From Neobacillus muris (lineage in GTDB: Bacteria; Bacillota; Bacilli; Bacillales; Cytobacillaceae): a stretch of 64,000 nucleotides of DNA. This document shows positions 1 through 9,352 of the stretch, in pieces (the stretch's first letter is position 1; the number at the start of each line of letters is the position of its first letter). The notes beneath the pieces are model-generated. The model was not told the DNA's origin. It saw only the letters and a list, made by a program, of their open reading frames with translations, and did no database searches. The stretch spans positions 124,001 to 188,000 of the forward strand of contig NZ_CALPDF010000001.1 in the NCBI RefSeq assembly GCF_943193175.1, read 5' to 3'. The translations under genes were made by a program, and so were the position numbers.

Positions 1-394
1 GCTTATCTTGGGTTGCCGCCACTCCGTTTGTCACGATGTATAGATCGTATTTATTTTGAAGGGTCTCCACTACCTCAATTGCCCCCTCCATCAACTGATG
101 GCCCTTATCCAGGTAGGATCGGTACCGCTTCTCTAGAAAAACTCCATCCACCTCTTTGCCATATTCCCTAAATAACAGCGAAAACCGGGTATTCACTACC
201 TTATCCCGGCCGATCTTCCCTTCTTCAAAAGACTTCCAAAGCCCCTGATTGATCTCCATATAGCGCTGCCCTATCTCAGGCGTTAAGGCAAGCTCTTGTT
301 CTTCAAAAAGCGAACTCAATGCTTCCCTTTCAGCTGCGCTAAAATCTAGCAATGTATTGTCAACATCGAATAATAAAGTTCTGTATTGTTTCAT
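1..394 (-). CDS. yfnB: YjjG/YfnB-type HAD nucleotidase, 5' part only (runs off left edge)
   Basis: Translation from an ATG at 394 gives 131 residues of a HAD-superfamily hydrolase, opening MKQYRTLLFDVDNTLLDF. HAD motif I (DVDNT, nucleophile Asp10 and acid/base Asp12) is followed by a helical cap and motif II (IVTNG, about residue 122). The cap sequence (INQGLWKSFEEGK, VVNTRFS) is what I recall of the YjjG/YfnB family, which dephosphorylates noncanonical pyrimidine nucleotides in the cytoplasm. Motifs III and IV lie outside the window. It is transcribed leftward, away from the decayed dehydrogenase gene. The family call is firm; the substrate is inferred from the family. Confidence 0.85.
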   Translation of the reverse strand, partial: MKQYRTLLFDVDNTLLDFSAAEREALSSLFEEQELALTPEIGQRYMEINQGLWKSFEEGKIGRDKVVNTRFSLLFREYGKEVDGVFLEKRYRSYLDKGHQLMEGAIEVVETLQNKYDLYIVTNGVAATQDK

Positions 395-604
395 CCATCC
401 TTCACCCCTTCGGCGCTGCAGCTTTTCTCATACTTGAAACAGTAGACGTTTAGAATACTAACCTTTTTAAGGGTACGCCAAACACCTAGGAGGGTCAATC
501 TATTCTAGTATAGTCTAATTCATTCTATTAACTAGTCAAAACCGTTTTTCCAGCCGCCGGAAAGGATGGAGCGGCCCTTTCAGCAGTTTCAACGCTACCG
601 TATT

Positions 605-941
605 TCACCAGCGCAATTCATTTCCTAAATAGTTTAGAAAGTGTGCCCCGCTCTTGTTAGTTGTTTCATAGTTTGATAGTACTTGGATCACCTGTTTCGC
701 AGCTTGCTCAGGCGTCAGGTCAGCGGCTTCATCCAATTTCCCCTGCATATAGTTTTGAATCCAGCCCGGATGAAGCGATAAAACACGTCCTCCCTGTTCC
801 TTCAACTGATTATGCTGCAACTTAGACTGCATGTTAAGCCCCGCCTTCGACATAGTGCAGGCAAATTGGTTCACCCTCCAGCAATCTTGGATGCTTCCCG
901 CCTCCTTTACTGGCCCCGGTGATCAACACAACTTTACTCAT
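605..941 (-). pseudogene. Decayed short-chain dehydrogenase/reductase (SDR)
   Basis: From the ATG at 941 the frame reads MSKVVLITGASKGGGK, a typical SDR N-terminus with its TGxxxGxG nucleotide-binding region. The sequence then jumps in a different frame to the SDR C-terminal part from about 877 (NQFACTMSKAGLNMQS to the stop at 605). About 130 residues of the usual middle (rest of the Rossmann fold, NAG motif, catalytic Ser) are absent. The catalytic YxxxK motif reads CTMSK, so the Tyr appears to be Cys. Internal deletion, frameshift and loss of the key residue together mean the gene is very unlikely to make an enzyme. The C-terminal piece remains open for 89 codons from a GTG. Confidence 0.85.
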
Positions 942-1075
942 TTCTATTCCTCCTTACGTTAAGTCTTAAGAACAAACACATCCAATCCATAATACGTGAA
1001 GCAAAGGGACATCTCGATGAGAAAGCCTATAATTCAGTTAAATGCAAACAGGCCAGTGTAACACAAGCCTCATTA

Positions 1076-1987
1076 TTAAATATTCGCTGAGATCCGTCTT
1101 TGACCCTTTTTAAATTTTATTATGCCAGTTGAAATGAGTACCCCTGAGATTACCAGCACTGTTCCAGACAATTGAGAAATATAGACGGGTGTTCCTGTCA
1201 TAACAGACAGAAACAAGGTAACGACCGGAACCAAGTTAAAGAATAATGAGGCTTTGCCTGCCCCAATCATTTCCATCGCCTTGTTCCACCACAAATATCC
1301 TAAAACAGATGTAAAAACAGCCATGAATAAAATGGCTCCCCAGGCAGCCAGTGCCACGTGCCCGAGCGGCTGTGGACTTGGCAAAAATAAAGAGAGCAGC
1401 ACTAGACATATAGCACCAACGACCATCGTGTAGGTAGTTGTTTCCAAAGAAGAACTTTCTTTCAGGTACTTCCTGCCTAATACCCCGTATAATGCCCAGC
1501 ATAGATTCCCCATTAACACAAGGAAGTCTCCAACGGATATCGACAGGGTCTGAATGATCTCCCATGAACCTTGAGTTAAAACCAATATGACACCTGCCAA
1601 AGCAAACAAAATTCCAATTATTTGCCGTCTTGTCAGGGGAGTTTTTAGAATAAAAAAAGCCAATATGGAAGTAAGCAACGGATTCGTCGCCATTATTAAC
1701 GCTCCATTTAACGAAGAAGTATATTTCATGCCAAAGAAGAATAAGACATTAAACCCAAAGATCCCAATTACACCTAATATCGTGTAGGCTGTCCCATAGC
1801 TTCTAATGGTGCTCCATCTGATTTTCTTCTGTAGTCCTAAAATCAAGACCATTAAAAAAGCAGCCATTCCAAATCTCCAGCTGGCAGCACTGGCTGTTGA
1901 GAAATAATCAAGCGAGAATTTCGCAAGATTAAAGGTGGCGCCCGTAAAAAACGCAAACCCCACTAACATGGCATAAATTTTAATCAT
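1076..1987 (-). CDS. EamA-family drug/metabolite transporter
   Basis: This 303-residue protein is an integral membrane protein with about ten hydrophobic segments arranged as two EamA repeats (first from about residue 5, second from about 150, starting GDFLVLMGNLCWALYGVLGRKY). The length and repeat pattern match DMT-superfamily exporters of the YdcZ/RhaT type, which move metabolites or amino acids across the cytoplasmic membrane. The ATG follows AGGAGG and overlaps the end of the upstream merR gene by 8 bases, so the two are translationally coupled. The MerR protein probably senses the exported compound. The substrate cannot be read from the sequence. Confidence 0.85.
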   Translation of the reverse strand: MIKIYAMLVGFAFFTGATFNLAKFSLDYFSTASAASWRFGMAAFLMVLILGLQKKIRWSTIRSYGTAYTILGVIGIFGFNVLFFFGMKYTSSLNGALIMATNPLLTSILAFFILKTPLTRRQIIGILFALAGVILVLTQGSWEIIQTLSISVGDFLVLMGNLCWALYGVLGRKYLKESSSLETTTYTMVVGAICLVLLSLFLPSPQPLGHVALAAWGAILFMAVFTSVLGYLWWNKAMEMIGAGKASLFFNLVPVVTLFLSVMTGTPVYISQLSGTVLVISGVLISTGIIKFKKGQRRISANI

Positions 1988-2378
1988 CGCTCCGATCCTC
2001 CTGTAACATATCTTGATAAATAGCCAGCTTCTCTACGGTAAGTTTGATGACCATTTCCAGTTCTTCCTTTTGTTTTTGCAATGAAACCAAGTGCCTTTGC
2101 AAAATATCAATCCGTTTATGCACTTTTGTACTCTTTTCCTGCTTGGGCTGATTAGTTTCTAAAATACATCCGTCAATTAAAAATTGTTGGATATTCTCTA
2201 AAGACATGCCAGTATTTTTTAGGACCTTCATAAATTGGAGCAGCCGAATATCTCCTTCTGAATACTTGCGTTGCCCGCTGCTTCGATCCGGTTTGGACAA
2301 TAATCCGATTTTTTCGTAATACCTTAATGTATGGGCAGAAAAGCCCGTTTTCTTTGATACTTCAGAGATACTAAACAT
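1980..2378 (-). CDS. MerR-family transcriptional regulator
   Basis: The 132-residue protein starts MFSISEVSKKTGFSAHTLRYYEKIGLL, the winged helix-turn-helix signature of MerR proteins. It continues with a long dimerisation helix (about residues 85-125) rich in Glu, Lys and Leu. The short C-terminal region has no clear cysteine metal site, so the effector is more likely organic than a metal; one Cys (CILE, about residue 71) is present. It is first in an operon with the EamA exporter and sits behind a promoter of classic MerR architecture. The expected mode is autoregulation and effector-induced activation by DNA untwisting. Confidence 0.88.
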   Translation of the reverse strand: MFSISEVSKKTGFSAHTLRYYEKIGLLSKPDRSSGQRKYSEGDIRLLQFMKVLKNTGMSLENIQQFLIDGCILETNQPKQEKSTKVHKRIDILQRHLVSLQKQKEELEMVIKLTVEKLAIYQDMLQEDRSDD

Positions 2379-2401
2379 TCACATCGCCTCCATGTATTTA
2401 C

Positions 2402-2432
2402 ATCGTAAAACTTAGAGTTAGCTCCAAGTCAA
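2402..2432 (-). promoter_or_regulatory. MerR-type promoter/operator with 19-bp spacer for merR-eamA
   Basis: On the minus strand TTGACT (2432-2427) and TACGAT (2407-2402) are separated by exactly 19 bp. That overlong spacing is the hallmark of promoters activated by MerR proteins. The spacer carries the near-perfect inverted repeat ACTTGGAGCTAACTCTAAGT (2429-2410), the probable MerR site. The merR start codon lies about 25 bp downstream. Confidence 0.8.
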
Positions 2433-2461
2433 GAGAAAACATATATTTTTTTCAACGCAAT

Positions 2462-2497
2462 AAAACCTCAGGGCCTTTCTTAACCCCGAGGTTTTTG
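2462..2497 (-). terminator. Intrinsic terminator of the RND efflux gene
   Basis: Just beyond the RND stop codon the minus strand carries AAAACCTCGGGG paired with CCCTGAGGTTTT, closed by a short loop and followed by a T-rich tract. It separates the RND gene from the merR-eamA promoter. Confidence 0.8.
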
Positions 2498-2505
2498 CGT
2501 TCGTT

Positions 2506-5500
2506 CTAATATTTGCTTGAAGCAATAATCGTTTCATCCTTTATTGAAGCAGCCGGACCGTCCCCATGCTTCACCCCGCGTGTCATTTTGGCAGATTGAC
2601 GGGTTTTTCTGGTTGTTATTTTGGTTTTGATGGTTTTCATGAGGTGGTATGCAGTCGGCACGATGACTAGGGTCAATAGGGTTGATGTTGTGAGTCCTGA
2701 GATAACGACGATGGCGAGTGAGCGGGAAATGAGTCCGCCTTCGGTTGACAAGGCCAACGGGAGCAGTGCCCCAATGGTTGCCAGTGCAGTCATTAGGATA
2801 GGGCGCAGTCTGTTTTTCCCTGCATCGATCAAGGCAGCATTCAATTCCATGCCCTTTTCTTCGTTTTGCTTCACACGGTCCATTAACACAATGGCGTTCG
2901 TCACAACAATCCCGATTAACATCAAGAATCCCACTAGAGCTGGCATTCCCAGTGCTTGCTTTGTCAAATAAAGCCCAAGCAATCCGCCAGAGAATAAGAA
3001 CGGCAGCGAGGATAAAATAGCGGATGGCATCATCATGTTTCCAAAGGCAATCAACATCACGATAAACACGAGGACAACCGCTACGGCCATGGCAATCAGC
3101 ATATTGGTGAACCCTTCGTTCATCGCCTGTGCTTGCCCCTCGGAATGGTAAGTGATACCATCCGGCAGATCCAATTCTTTCATCCGTTTATCCACTTCAG
3201 CCTGCACACCGGACGAATTGTCAGTAGTGATGCGGCCGGTAATTTGCACATATTGCTGCTGATTCAGCCTAAATAATGCAGAAGGGCTTGGCGCAATTTT
3301 CAATGTGGCCACTTCTGAAAGGGGAACCTGCTGCCCCATAGGATTCGTCATGCTTTGGCTCATAATTTCATCAATCGAATCTAATGGTTCACTGTTCAAA
3401 GATAAGTGGATACTGGTAGTTTTCCCTTCCACCTGCATGTTGGCCACATTATCACCGGAAATCAACTCCCTGACAAATCCCGCTGCCATGATCGGGCTAA
3501 ATCCTTTTTCAACGGCTTTTTCATCATCAATGTCCAGCTGCAGCTGTTCTTTGACACCGGAAAGGTTGGATTCCACATTTTCCAAACCATCAATACCTTG
3601 AAGCTTTTCTGTGATTAGATTTCCAGCCTTCTCCAGGTCCTTGGCATTTCCACCCTCAACCATTAAAGCGAGACCGCTTGTGCCGACAATGCCGACAGGT
3701 GCCAGCGCCACCTGCATTTGGCCGTCCAGCTTTTCAGATTGATCTCTGACCCTTTTTTCAAAATCGGCTGTTTGTTCCTTTGTAGTGTTATCCTTTAAGT
3801 CGATGGAAAAACGAATAAATTCACCGTTCACAATGGTTTGAATATCTTTAACCTGTTTTTCCTGTTTAATAATCGCCTCCATTTTTACTGCCAGCTGATT
3901 GGATTTTTCTAAGGAAGTCCCAGCCGGCAGCTCCCCAGTTAACTGGTAGTATACAGCTTTTTCCTGCGGCAAAAAGTTCTGCGGAATCATGGGAACTAGG
4001 ATAAGCGAACCGGCAAATAGCACAATAGCTGACACAATGGTGACGGCTCTTCTTTTTAACACCCATGAAAGGGTGGACTTATACGCTTTTTCAAAAATCG
4101 TTTCTTTTTCCTCTTTCGGTTTAATTCGCAGTAAAAATAGCTTTGCAAGCAACGGGACAACGGTTAAGGAAACAATCAGTGAAAATGCTAATGCGACGAT
4201 GACCGTGATCCCAAACGGTGCAAAGAATCGTCCGATGATGCCTGGCACGAAGGACAGTGGTCCAAATACTGCAATGGTTGTCAAGGTTGACGAGGTAATC
4301 GCGCCTCCGACTTCTTTAGCTGCCGTCAGGACCACTTTTTCATCCCTCTGTGGACTCGTTAATGTCCGGCGGTAAACATTTTCAATGACTACTATCGAGT
4401 CGTCGATCACCCGTCCCACCGCAACGGCAATACCAGCCAGCGTCATCATGTTTAGGCTGTAGCCGAAGTATTTCAAGGTAATCATCGAGGCTAATATCGA
4501 TAATGGAATAGACAGAACCGCCACGATCGTTGCTCTGATATTTCGCAAAAACACAAACGTCACAATCACAGCGAACAAGGTGCCAAGCAATACTTCCCGG
4601 AGCATTCCATCAACCGATGTTTTGACCTCTTTCGATGTATCGTAAAGCTTCGTTAACGTGTAGCCTTCCGGCAAGTCTAACTCATCCAGCTTCTCTTTTG
4701 CATCGCTGACCACTTGGACGGCATTGGAGCCTGCCTGAGCTTTCATTTCGACTAAAACCGCAGGCTTCTCATTTAACCGGGTATAGACCGTTTCTTCTTT
4801 GTTGGTATAGGTTACGTCGGCGATGTCCGCTAGCTTCACCTTTTCGATTCCCGTCGGTCCCTGCGATAAAATTTGAACATTTTTTACATCGTCTATAGAA
4901 TCCAGCTTAAAATCAGCCTGCACATTTAACGTTTTATCCTCCACGTTTACTTGGCCGGCCGGGAATGAAAAGTGGTTAGCTGACAAGGCTTGCTTAGCGG
5001 CCTCATACGTGATTCCATGCTGCTTCATTTTTCCAGGATCAAGCTTAATGGCGACTTCCTTTTCCGTTTCTCCTGAAATATCAACGCTTCCTGCACCTTC
5101 AATTCCAGTTAATGCCGGCTTAACCTGATCATTGATATAGTAGGTCAAATCGGATTGATTGGCGGTTTCCGATGACAGGGCAAACGTGAATACCGGCATT
5201 GCAGATGGGCCGTCTTTTAGGATGTCTGGCTTTTCAGCTCCTTCCGGCAGCTTCATGGAGGACACCGCTGTTGTCACATCCTTTTCCGCTTCGTCCATAT
5301 CTTTGCTCATTTCAAATTCGAGAACAGCTACGACAACATTACTGTGGGCTTCAATGTATAAATTATCGAGTTTCTTTAATCCTGATAATGTTTGTTCCAT
5401 CGGTTTTCCAATATCCTCGAGCCCTTGCTCCGGTGTTGCCCCTAGATATGGAACCTGGACGATCATATAGGGAATATCGACATTCGGCATTGACTCCATT

Positions 5501-5601
5501 TTCATGGTCCTTACTGAAAAAATCCCTCCTATGATCACCATAATCATAGCGATCCATATAACCCCTGCATTCTTTAGTGAAAACTTGATCCATGACTGCA
5601 T
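2506..5601 (-). CDS. RND-family efflux permease (SwrC/YerP-like)
   Basis: The protein is about 1031 residues with the AcrB/SwrC plan: an N-terminal TM segment (about 10-32), a large extracytoplasmic porter loop, TM2-6 (about 330-530 with AVAVGRVIDDSIVVIENVYRR, the RND signature with Asp-Asp in TM4), a second porter loop, and the final TM bundle. In Gram-positive bacteria such proteins export surfactants, lipids or drugs without an outer-membrane partner. I chose the ATG at 5601, which has GGAGGGG nine bases upstream, over the in-frame GTG at 5619. It is monocistronic and terminated at 2462-2497. No MFP adaptor gene is adjacent. The substrate is unknown. Confidence 0.9.
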   Translation of the reverse strand: MQSWIKFSLKNAGVIWIAMIMVIIGGIFSVRTMKMESMPNVDIPYMIVQVPYLGATPEQGLEDIGKPMEQTLSGLKKLDNLYIEAHSNVVVAVLEFEMSKDMDEAEKDVTTAVSSMKLPEGAEKPDILKDGPSAMPVFTFALSSETANQSDLTYYINDQVKPALTGIEGAGSVDISGETEKEVAIKLDPGKMKQHGITYEAAKQALSANHFSFPAGQVNVEDKTLNVQADFKLDSIDDVKNVQILSQGPTGIEKVKLADIADVTYTNKEETVYTRLNEKPAVLVEMKAQAGSNAVQVVSDAKEKLDELDLPEGYTLTKLYDTSKEVKTSVDGMLREVLLGTLFAVIVTFVFLRNIRATIVAVLSIPLSILASMITLKYFGYSLNMMTLAGIAVAVGRVIDDSIVVIENVYRRTLTSPQRDEKVVLTAAKEVGGAITSSTLTTIAVFGPLSFVPGIIGRFFAPFGITVIVALAFSLIVSLTVVPLLAKLFLLRIKPKEEKETIFEKAYKSTLSWVLKRRAVTIVSAIVLFAGSLILVPMIPQNFLPQEKAVYYQLTGELPAGTSLEKSNQLAVKMEAIIKQEKQVKDIQTIVNGEFIRFSIDLKDNTTKEQTADFEKRVRDQSEKLDGQMQVALAPVGIVGTSGLALMVEGGNAKDLEKAGNLITEKLQGIDGLENVESNLSGVKEQLQLDIDDEKAVEKGFSPIMAAGFVRELISGDNVANMQVEGKTTSIHLSLNSEPLDSIDEIMSQSMTNPMGQQVPLSEVATLKIAPSPSALFRLNQQQYVQITGRITTDNSSGVQAEVDKRMKELDLPDGITYHSEGQAQAMNEGFTNMLIAMAVAVVLVFIVMLIAFGNMMMPSAILSSLPFLFSGGLLGLYLTKQALGMPALVGFLMLIGIVVTNAIVLMDRVKQNEEKGMELNAALIDAGKNRLRPILMTALATIGALLPLALSTEGGLISRSLAIVVISGLTTSTLLTLVIVPTAYHLMKTIKTKITTRKTRQSAKMTRGVKHGDGPAASIKDETIIASSKY

Positions 5602-5961
5602 AACCTCATACCCCTCCACTTTCTTTTTCTAGTACTTTAGATCTCAACTGGATCATTTACTGAATTTACCTTTTTTATTATAGATTTTCCATTCTGTTGC
5701 CCACATCGGACGGCTACTGTAATCTCAACTACGACTACAGACCTAGAAAAATCCCCCAGCAATTCTTAGTTTAAGCTTCTCAAATCACAATCTATAGTGA
5801 TGAAAGTCATCTCTTCCGGCTGAAAAAGTCACATTTCCGAAAGGGGGAAAGTCATGCCCATGAACCTCTCATGCACCCCAAGAAAAAACGGCTAACCCCC
5901 AATAGTAATAGGGTTAGCCGTTTAATATTTTTGGTAAAAAACAAGGGGACATTGCCGCGAA
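5602..5961. other. Intergenic region between the RND gene and the glutamine amidotransferase operon
   Basis: About 360 bases hold no convincing ORF. The right half (5886-5923) is the terminator of the operon ending at 5962. The left half should contain the RND promoter. On the minus strand there is a TATAAT near 5685 without a good -35 partner, so I do not call a promoter. Confidence 0.6.
5886..5923 (-). terminator. Intrinsic terminator of the PuuA/PuuD-like operon
   Basis: Thirteen-base arms AAACGGCTAACCC and GGGTTAGCCGTTT enclose a 12-base loop. On the minus strand the stem is followed by TTTTTT. It lies 40 bases past the last gene of the leftward operon. Confidence 0.85.
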
Positions 5962-6729
5962 TCAGCCAAGCGATGCAGCCGAACCTTCCCCCTGCATCAC
6001 CTCATCCATTAACCACTGAAACGGGATGAGGCCTGCTTGGTTTTGGACAGCCATCATTTCCGGGTGCCATTGGACCGCCATGAGGCGGTGGGAGGGATGG
6101 ACCAGCGCTTCGACAATTCCGTCCGGGGCAATAGCAGCAATATCAAGGCCCTCCCCAATCTTATTCGCAGCCATATGATGAAAACTATTAATCTCAATTT
6201 CTTCCGAGGCATAAAGCTGGCGCAAAACGGGATGAAGCAGACTCGCTTTATGGGCCGTATACCAGCGGGGGATCTTTTCAAAATTATGTACAAGGACATC
6301 CCCTTTATCGGACACATCTTTATATAACGTGCCGCCAAAATAAACATTAATCAGCTGCAGGCCGCGGCAAATCCCCAATATCGGCTTGCCGGCTTTTAGG
6401 GCAGCCTCAAGAAGCTTCCATTCAAAGTCATCCCGTTCCGGACAAATCCTTCCGAACCGGTGATCCACATTCTCCCCGTATAAATGCGGGGCAATATCCT
6501 CACCGCCCGTAAAGATAATCCCGTCTAATGCTTCCACCACCGACACATTCTCCTTATTTAAAACAGGCAGACCAACAGGAATCGCCCCCACCCGCTCCAC
6601 ACACCTCAAGTAATCATGCCCAATGACACTAAACCCCTGCCCGGCATTGCCGCGCAATTTCCCGCCAAAACCTTCCTCGCCAGATACATCATACCCTGTC
6701 ACACCAATCAGCGGTTTCCGTTTCATCAT
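5962..6729 (-). CDS. Class I glutamine amidotransferase, gamma-glutamyl-GABA hydrolase family (PuuD-like)
   Basis: The 255-residue protein is a peptidase C26/PuuD-type hydrolase. The nucleophile elbow is GICRGLQ (Cys about 119) and the remaining catalytic pair is in QWHPE (His/Glu about 221-223). The oxyanion region is FTGGEDI (about 73). Family members release glutamate from gamma-glutamyl compounds such as gamma-glutamyl-GABA in the cytoplasm. It is the last gene of the operon containing a glutamine-synthetase-like ligase, so it may undo the gamma-glutamylation after the carbon skeleton has been processed. AGGAGG precedes the tandem ATG ATG start. The exact substrate is inferred, not shown. 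Confidence 0.85.
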   Translation of the reverse strand: MMKRKPLIGVTGYDVSGEEGFGGKLRGNAGQGFSVIGHDYLRCVERVGAIPVGLPVLNKENVSVVEALDGIIFTGGEDIAPHLYGENVDHRFGRICPERDDFEWKLLEAALKAGKPILGICRGLQLINVYFGGTLYKDVSDKGDVLVHNFEKIPRWYTAHKASLLHPVLRQLYASEEIEINSFHHMAANKIGEGLDIAAIAPDGIVEALVHPSHRLMAVQWHPEMMAVQNQAGLIPFQWLMDEVMQGEGSAASLG

Positions 6730-6771
6730 TCTTGTCCCTCCTATGTGACCGTCTTCTGTTGTTCATCCCAA

Positions 6772-7896
6772 TCAATCTATACCAAGGTACAGCTTTTTTG
6801 AATTCAAATGAAATACCTGATTCGTCCAAGCCTCCCGCTTCTCCACACTTGTATAACGCGCCACCAGCGGGTCGTCCAAGTGACTGGCAAAGGCATCCCG
6901 GAACAGCTCGGCAGCCAATGCAAACATCTCCGGTCTTGTGTGGGCATCGGAGGCAAATAAGTACCTAGAATACGGAGCCAGCTCTAATGCCTCTGCCACA
7001 ACCCGCCGCGCCGAACTGACGCCAAGCGGGACAATCAGGGACGTATCGAAATAGACATGATTATAGACACTCGCCAAATAGCCTGCTTCCCGATGGTACG
7101 GATAACAATGAAGCATCACAACAGAAAGTCCCATCGGCGTAAACGTCTCAATGAAATCACGCAGATGGAGCGGATTGCCAAGCCTCAAGTCCGTATCCGG
7201 ATCGCCATAGCCAACATGAAATTGCAGCGGCAATGCTTGCTCTGCCAAAAGCGGCGCCGCTGTCCAAACCAGATAATTTAACAGGGACTCATCCGCCAGC
7301 CGGCCGGACCCCGATTGTTTCCATGCTTCAAATGACGCTTTTGCTTCGCGCTCCTCTACCTCGTGAAGGTTCAAGCCGGTACGGTAGGCGGCAATCGATT
7401 TCGCTCCAATATATCCCTTTTCCCGGGCCGCTTTTACCTGGCTGAGGACCATTTCCCTCCAGTCTGAAAAGGCCGCGGCCGTTTGAAAGGCGGACTCCGC
7501 CACTTTTTCCAATCGCAAAACAGGATAAACTGCTGCATCCGTTAAATCCGCCAGTTTGCCTAGTGATGGAGACGCTGCAGGTGCATAGCCAGTATCGACA
7601 AACAATGCCTGATAACCGGCGTCCTTAAATAAAGAACGGCAGTAGGCTTTGTAGTCCTGCTGCTTGAGGATTGCCCCCAGCTCTTCCTCCTGCTTCCATT
7701 CCGATTTTGTATAGCGCCTGGCAATGGTCTGAACCGCCTCCCAAACGAGCCGCTCCTTCAAATCAGCAAGCGGATAAGAGGAAGGGGCCTCCGAGGTGAC
7801 CCGGATCATCGCTTCCACATCTCCTTGGCGGCTTTCATCCACAATCGAATGGCAATGGTGATCAATTAAGGGTACTGTAGAAAAATAGTCTGTCAA
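6772..7896 (-). CDS. Metal-dependent amidohydrolase (TIM barrel, FluG N-domain-like)
   Basis: The 374-residue protein has the amidohydrolase metal site: DHHCHS near residue 12 (HxH on strand 1), LQFHVGYGD (about 226), MLHCYPYHR (about 258) and the final strand-8 Asp in LFASDAH (about 315). It resembles the amidohydrolase half of fungal FluG, where such a domain is fused to a glutamine-synthetase-like domain. Here the GS-like gene is immediately upstream, a split version of the same pair. The start is a TTG with GGGAGTG seven bases upstream. It probably hydrolyses an amide or imine produced in the pathway; the substrate is not identifiable from sequence. Confidence 0.8.
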   Translation of the reverse strand: MTDYFSTVPLIDHHCHSIVDESRQGDVEAMIRVTSEAPSSYPLADLKERLVWEAVQTIARRYTKSEWKQEEELGAILKQQDYKAYCRSLFKDAGYQALFVDTGYAPAASPSLGKLADLTDAAVYPVLRLEKVAESAFQTAAAFSDWREMVLSQVKAAREKGYIGAKSIAAYRTGLNLHEVEEREAKASFEAWKQSGSGRLADESLLNYLVWTAAPLLAEQALPLQFHVGYGDPDTDLRLGNPLHLRDFIETFTPMGLSVVMLHCYPYHREAGYLASVYNHVYFDTSLIVPLGVSSARRVVAEALELAPYSRYLFASDAHTRPEMFALAAELFRDAFASHLDDPLVARYTSVEKREAWTNQVFHLNSKKLYLGID

Positions 7897-7921
7897 ATCT
7901 GCTCACTCCCGTTAAAAGCGT

Positions 7922-9274
7922 CTAATATTTTTTAAAATGATGGACCAGCTCAAACTCGACCGCTTGTTCCGAAAAAGCAGCATGCTCCGATAATTTGACC
8001 TGCTTATAGGAACGGAACAGCAGCTCACCCATCGTTTCAGCAAAGAACGCATCCTTTTCCATTTGCGCGACAGCCTCCTGTAAACTGGCTGGCAGCCGTT
8101 TAATTCCCAGCTTCCCTCGTTCTTCATCCGTTAATTTTGCCGGATCTATATCCACACTGTCCCCCGGAACTAACTTTCTGCGGATGCCGTCAAGCCCGGC
8201 AGCCACAATGGCACCTAAAGCCAAATACGGGTTAGCGGAGGAATCACTTGCCTTCAGTTCAAGGTTCATCGACTTTTCTTCATTCCCCCAAAACGTCGAG
8301 GCAATCCGGACTGCCGCTTCACGATTGTCCTTGCCAAACGCCGCATATGCCGAGCTCCAAGCGCCCGGCTGCAGCCGGCGGTAGGAATTCACACTTGGAC
8401 AGGTTAAGCCGACAAGGCCGGGAAGATGCTCAAGGAGCCCAGCAGCAAATTGATAGCCCGCTTCACTTAAGTGATTGGGGTCATCCGGGTTCCAAAACAA
8501 ATTTCGTTTCGTCTGTTTATCCCACAGGCTAAAATGGATGTGCCCCCCATTGCCCGCCTGATCGACAAATGGTTTCGGCGCGAAGGAAGCGGCCATGCCA
8601 TGTTCTTTTGCTGCCGCTTTTACGGTCTCCCGAAAGCGAATCTGATTGTCGGCAGCCGTCAATAAATCGGCCGGACTAATCGATAATTCATGCTGGCCGT
8701 GCCCGAGCTCCGGATAATATTGCTCCGGCTGGATGCCTTGCGCTTTCAGTGCAGCCATAATATCAAGGATCACGGGATTTCCGGCGGCCATCCCAGCAGT
8801 GCTGAAGCAAAGCGAATCATCGATGGGCACATAGGTCCCATCTTCTTTTTTCACCGCTAACGTGAACTCATCCTCGTAGGTTGCCATCACCTCGATGCCC
8901 ATCTCCTCAGCCTGCTGTACAATCGATTTTAAAAAGCTTCTCGGACAGGCTGCCCAAGGCCTGTGGCTTAGATCAATCTGATCGCACATCATTGCCGCCA
9001 CCTTTGGCTGATACGGCAGGATCCGAAACGAGTCCGGGTCCGGCATCAAACGGACTTCCCCTACTGCACTCATTTCAGGAACCGGCTGCAGCTGATCCAG
9101 CATATTCATTGCCAGCATCGCTGAGGTAAGCCCAATGCCCCCGATCATCCGGCTTTTCAGATGATCCACATGTGTCAGTTTGCCGCGGGTAATTCCCCCA
9201 TAATCCACATATAAAAATGCCACTAATTCTACTCCAGCTTGTTCAGCCTCACGGACCACGTCATCGATATTCAT
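7922..9274 (-). CDS. Glutamine-synthetase-like gamma-glutamyl ligase (PuuA/FluG family)
   Basis: At about 450 residues it carries the GS fold. The N-terminal beta-grasp has VAFLYVDYGGITRGK, the metal site is YEDEFTL, and the ATP/ammonia region includes NGGHIHFSLWD and NSYRRLQPGAW. The C-terminal NPYLALGAI helix is also present. The divergence from GlnA and the neighbours (PuuD-like hydrolase, APC permease, amidohydrolase) point to a ligase that attaches the gamma-carboxyl of glutamate to an amine, as PuuA does with putrescine, rather than to ammonia. I start it at the ATG at 9274, eight bases after GGGAGG, not at the upstream 9319 start. The acceptor amine is unknown. Confidence 0.85.
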   Translation of the reverse strand: MNIDDVVREAEQAGVELVAFLYVDYGGITRGKLTHVDHLKSRMIGGIGLTSAMLAMNMLDQLQPVPEMSAVGEVRLMPDPDSFRILPYQPKVAAMMCDQIDLSHRPWAACPRSFLKSIVQQAEEMGIEVMATYEDEFTLAVKKEDGTYVPIDDSLCFSTAGMAAGNPVILDIMAALKAQGIQPEQYYPELGHGQHELSISPADLLTAADNQIRFRETVKAAAKEHGMAASFAPKPFVDQAGNGGHIHFSLWDKQTKRNLFWNPDDPNHLSEAGYQFAAGLLEHLPGLVGLTCPSVNSYRRLQPGAWSSAYAAFGKDNREAAVRIASTFWGNEEKSMNLELKASDSSANPYLALGAIVAAGLDGIRRKLVPGDSVDIDPAKLTDEERGKLGIKRLPASLQEAVAQMEKDAFFAETMGELLFRSYKQVKLSEHAAFSEQAVEFELVHHFKKY

Positions 9275-9352
9275 CGCTGAAACCTCCCTTTCTCTGTTTG
9301 CCCCGTCAGCGGAAACCAATGTCCCGCCAATTGATCGGTCTCTTTTTTAAAC

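Noticed and set aside
3989..4375. Plus-strand open frame of 128 codons within the RND gene
   Set aside because: It lies antisense to a conserved transmembrane region of the efflux gene, has no ribosome site, and its composition is the expected mirror of hydrophobic codons.
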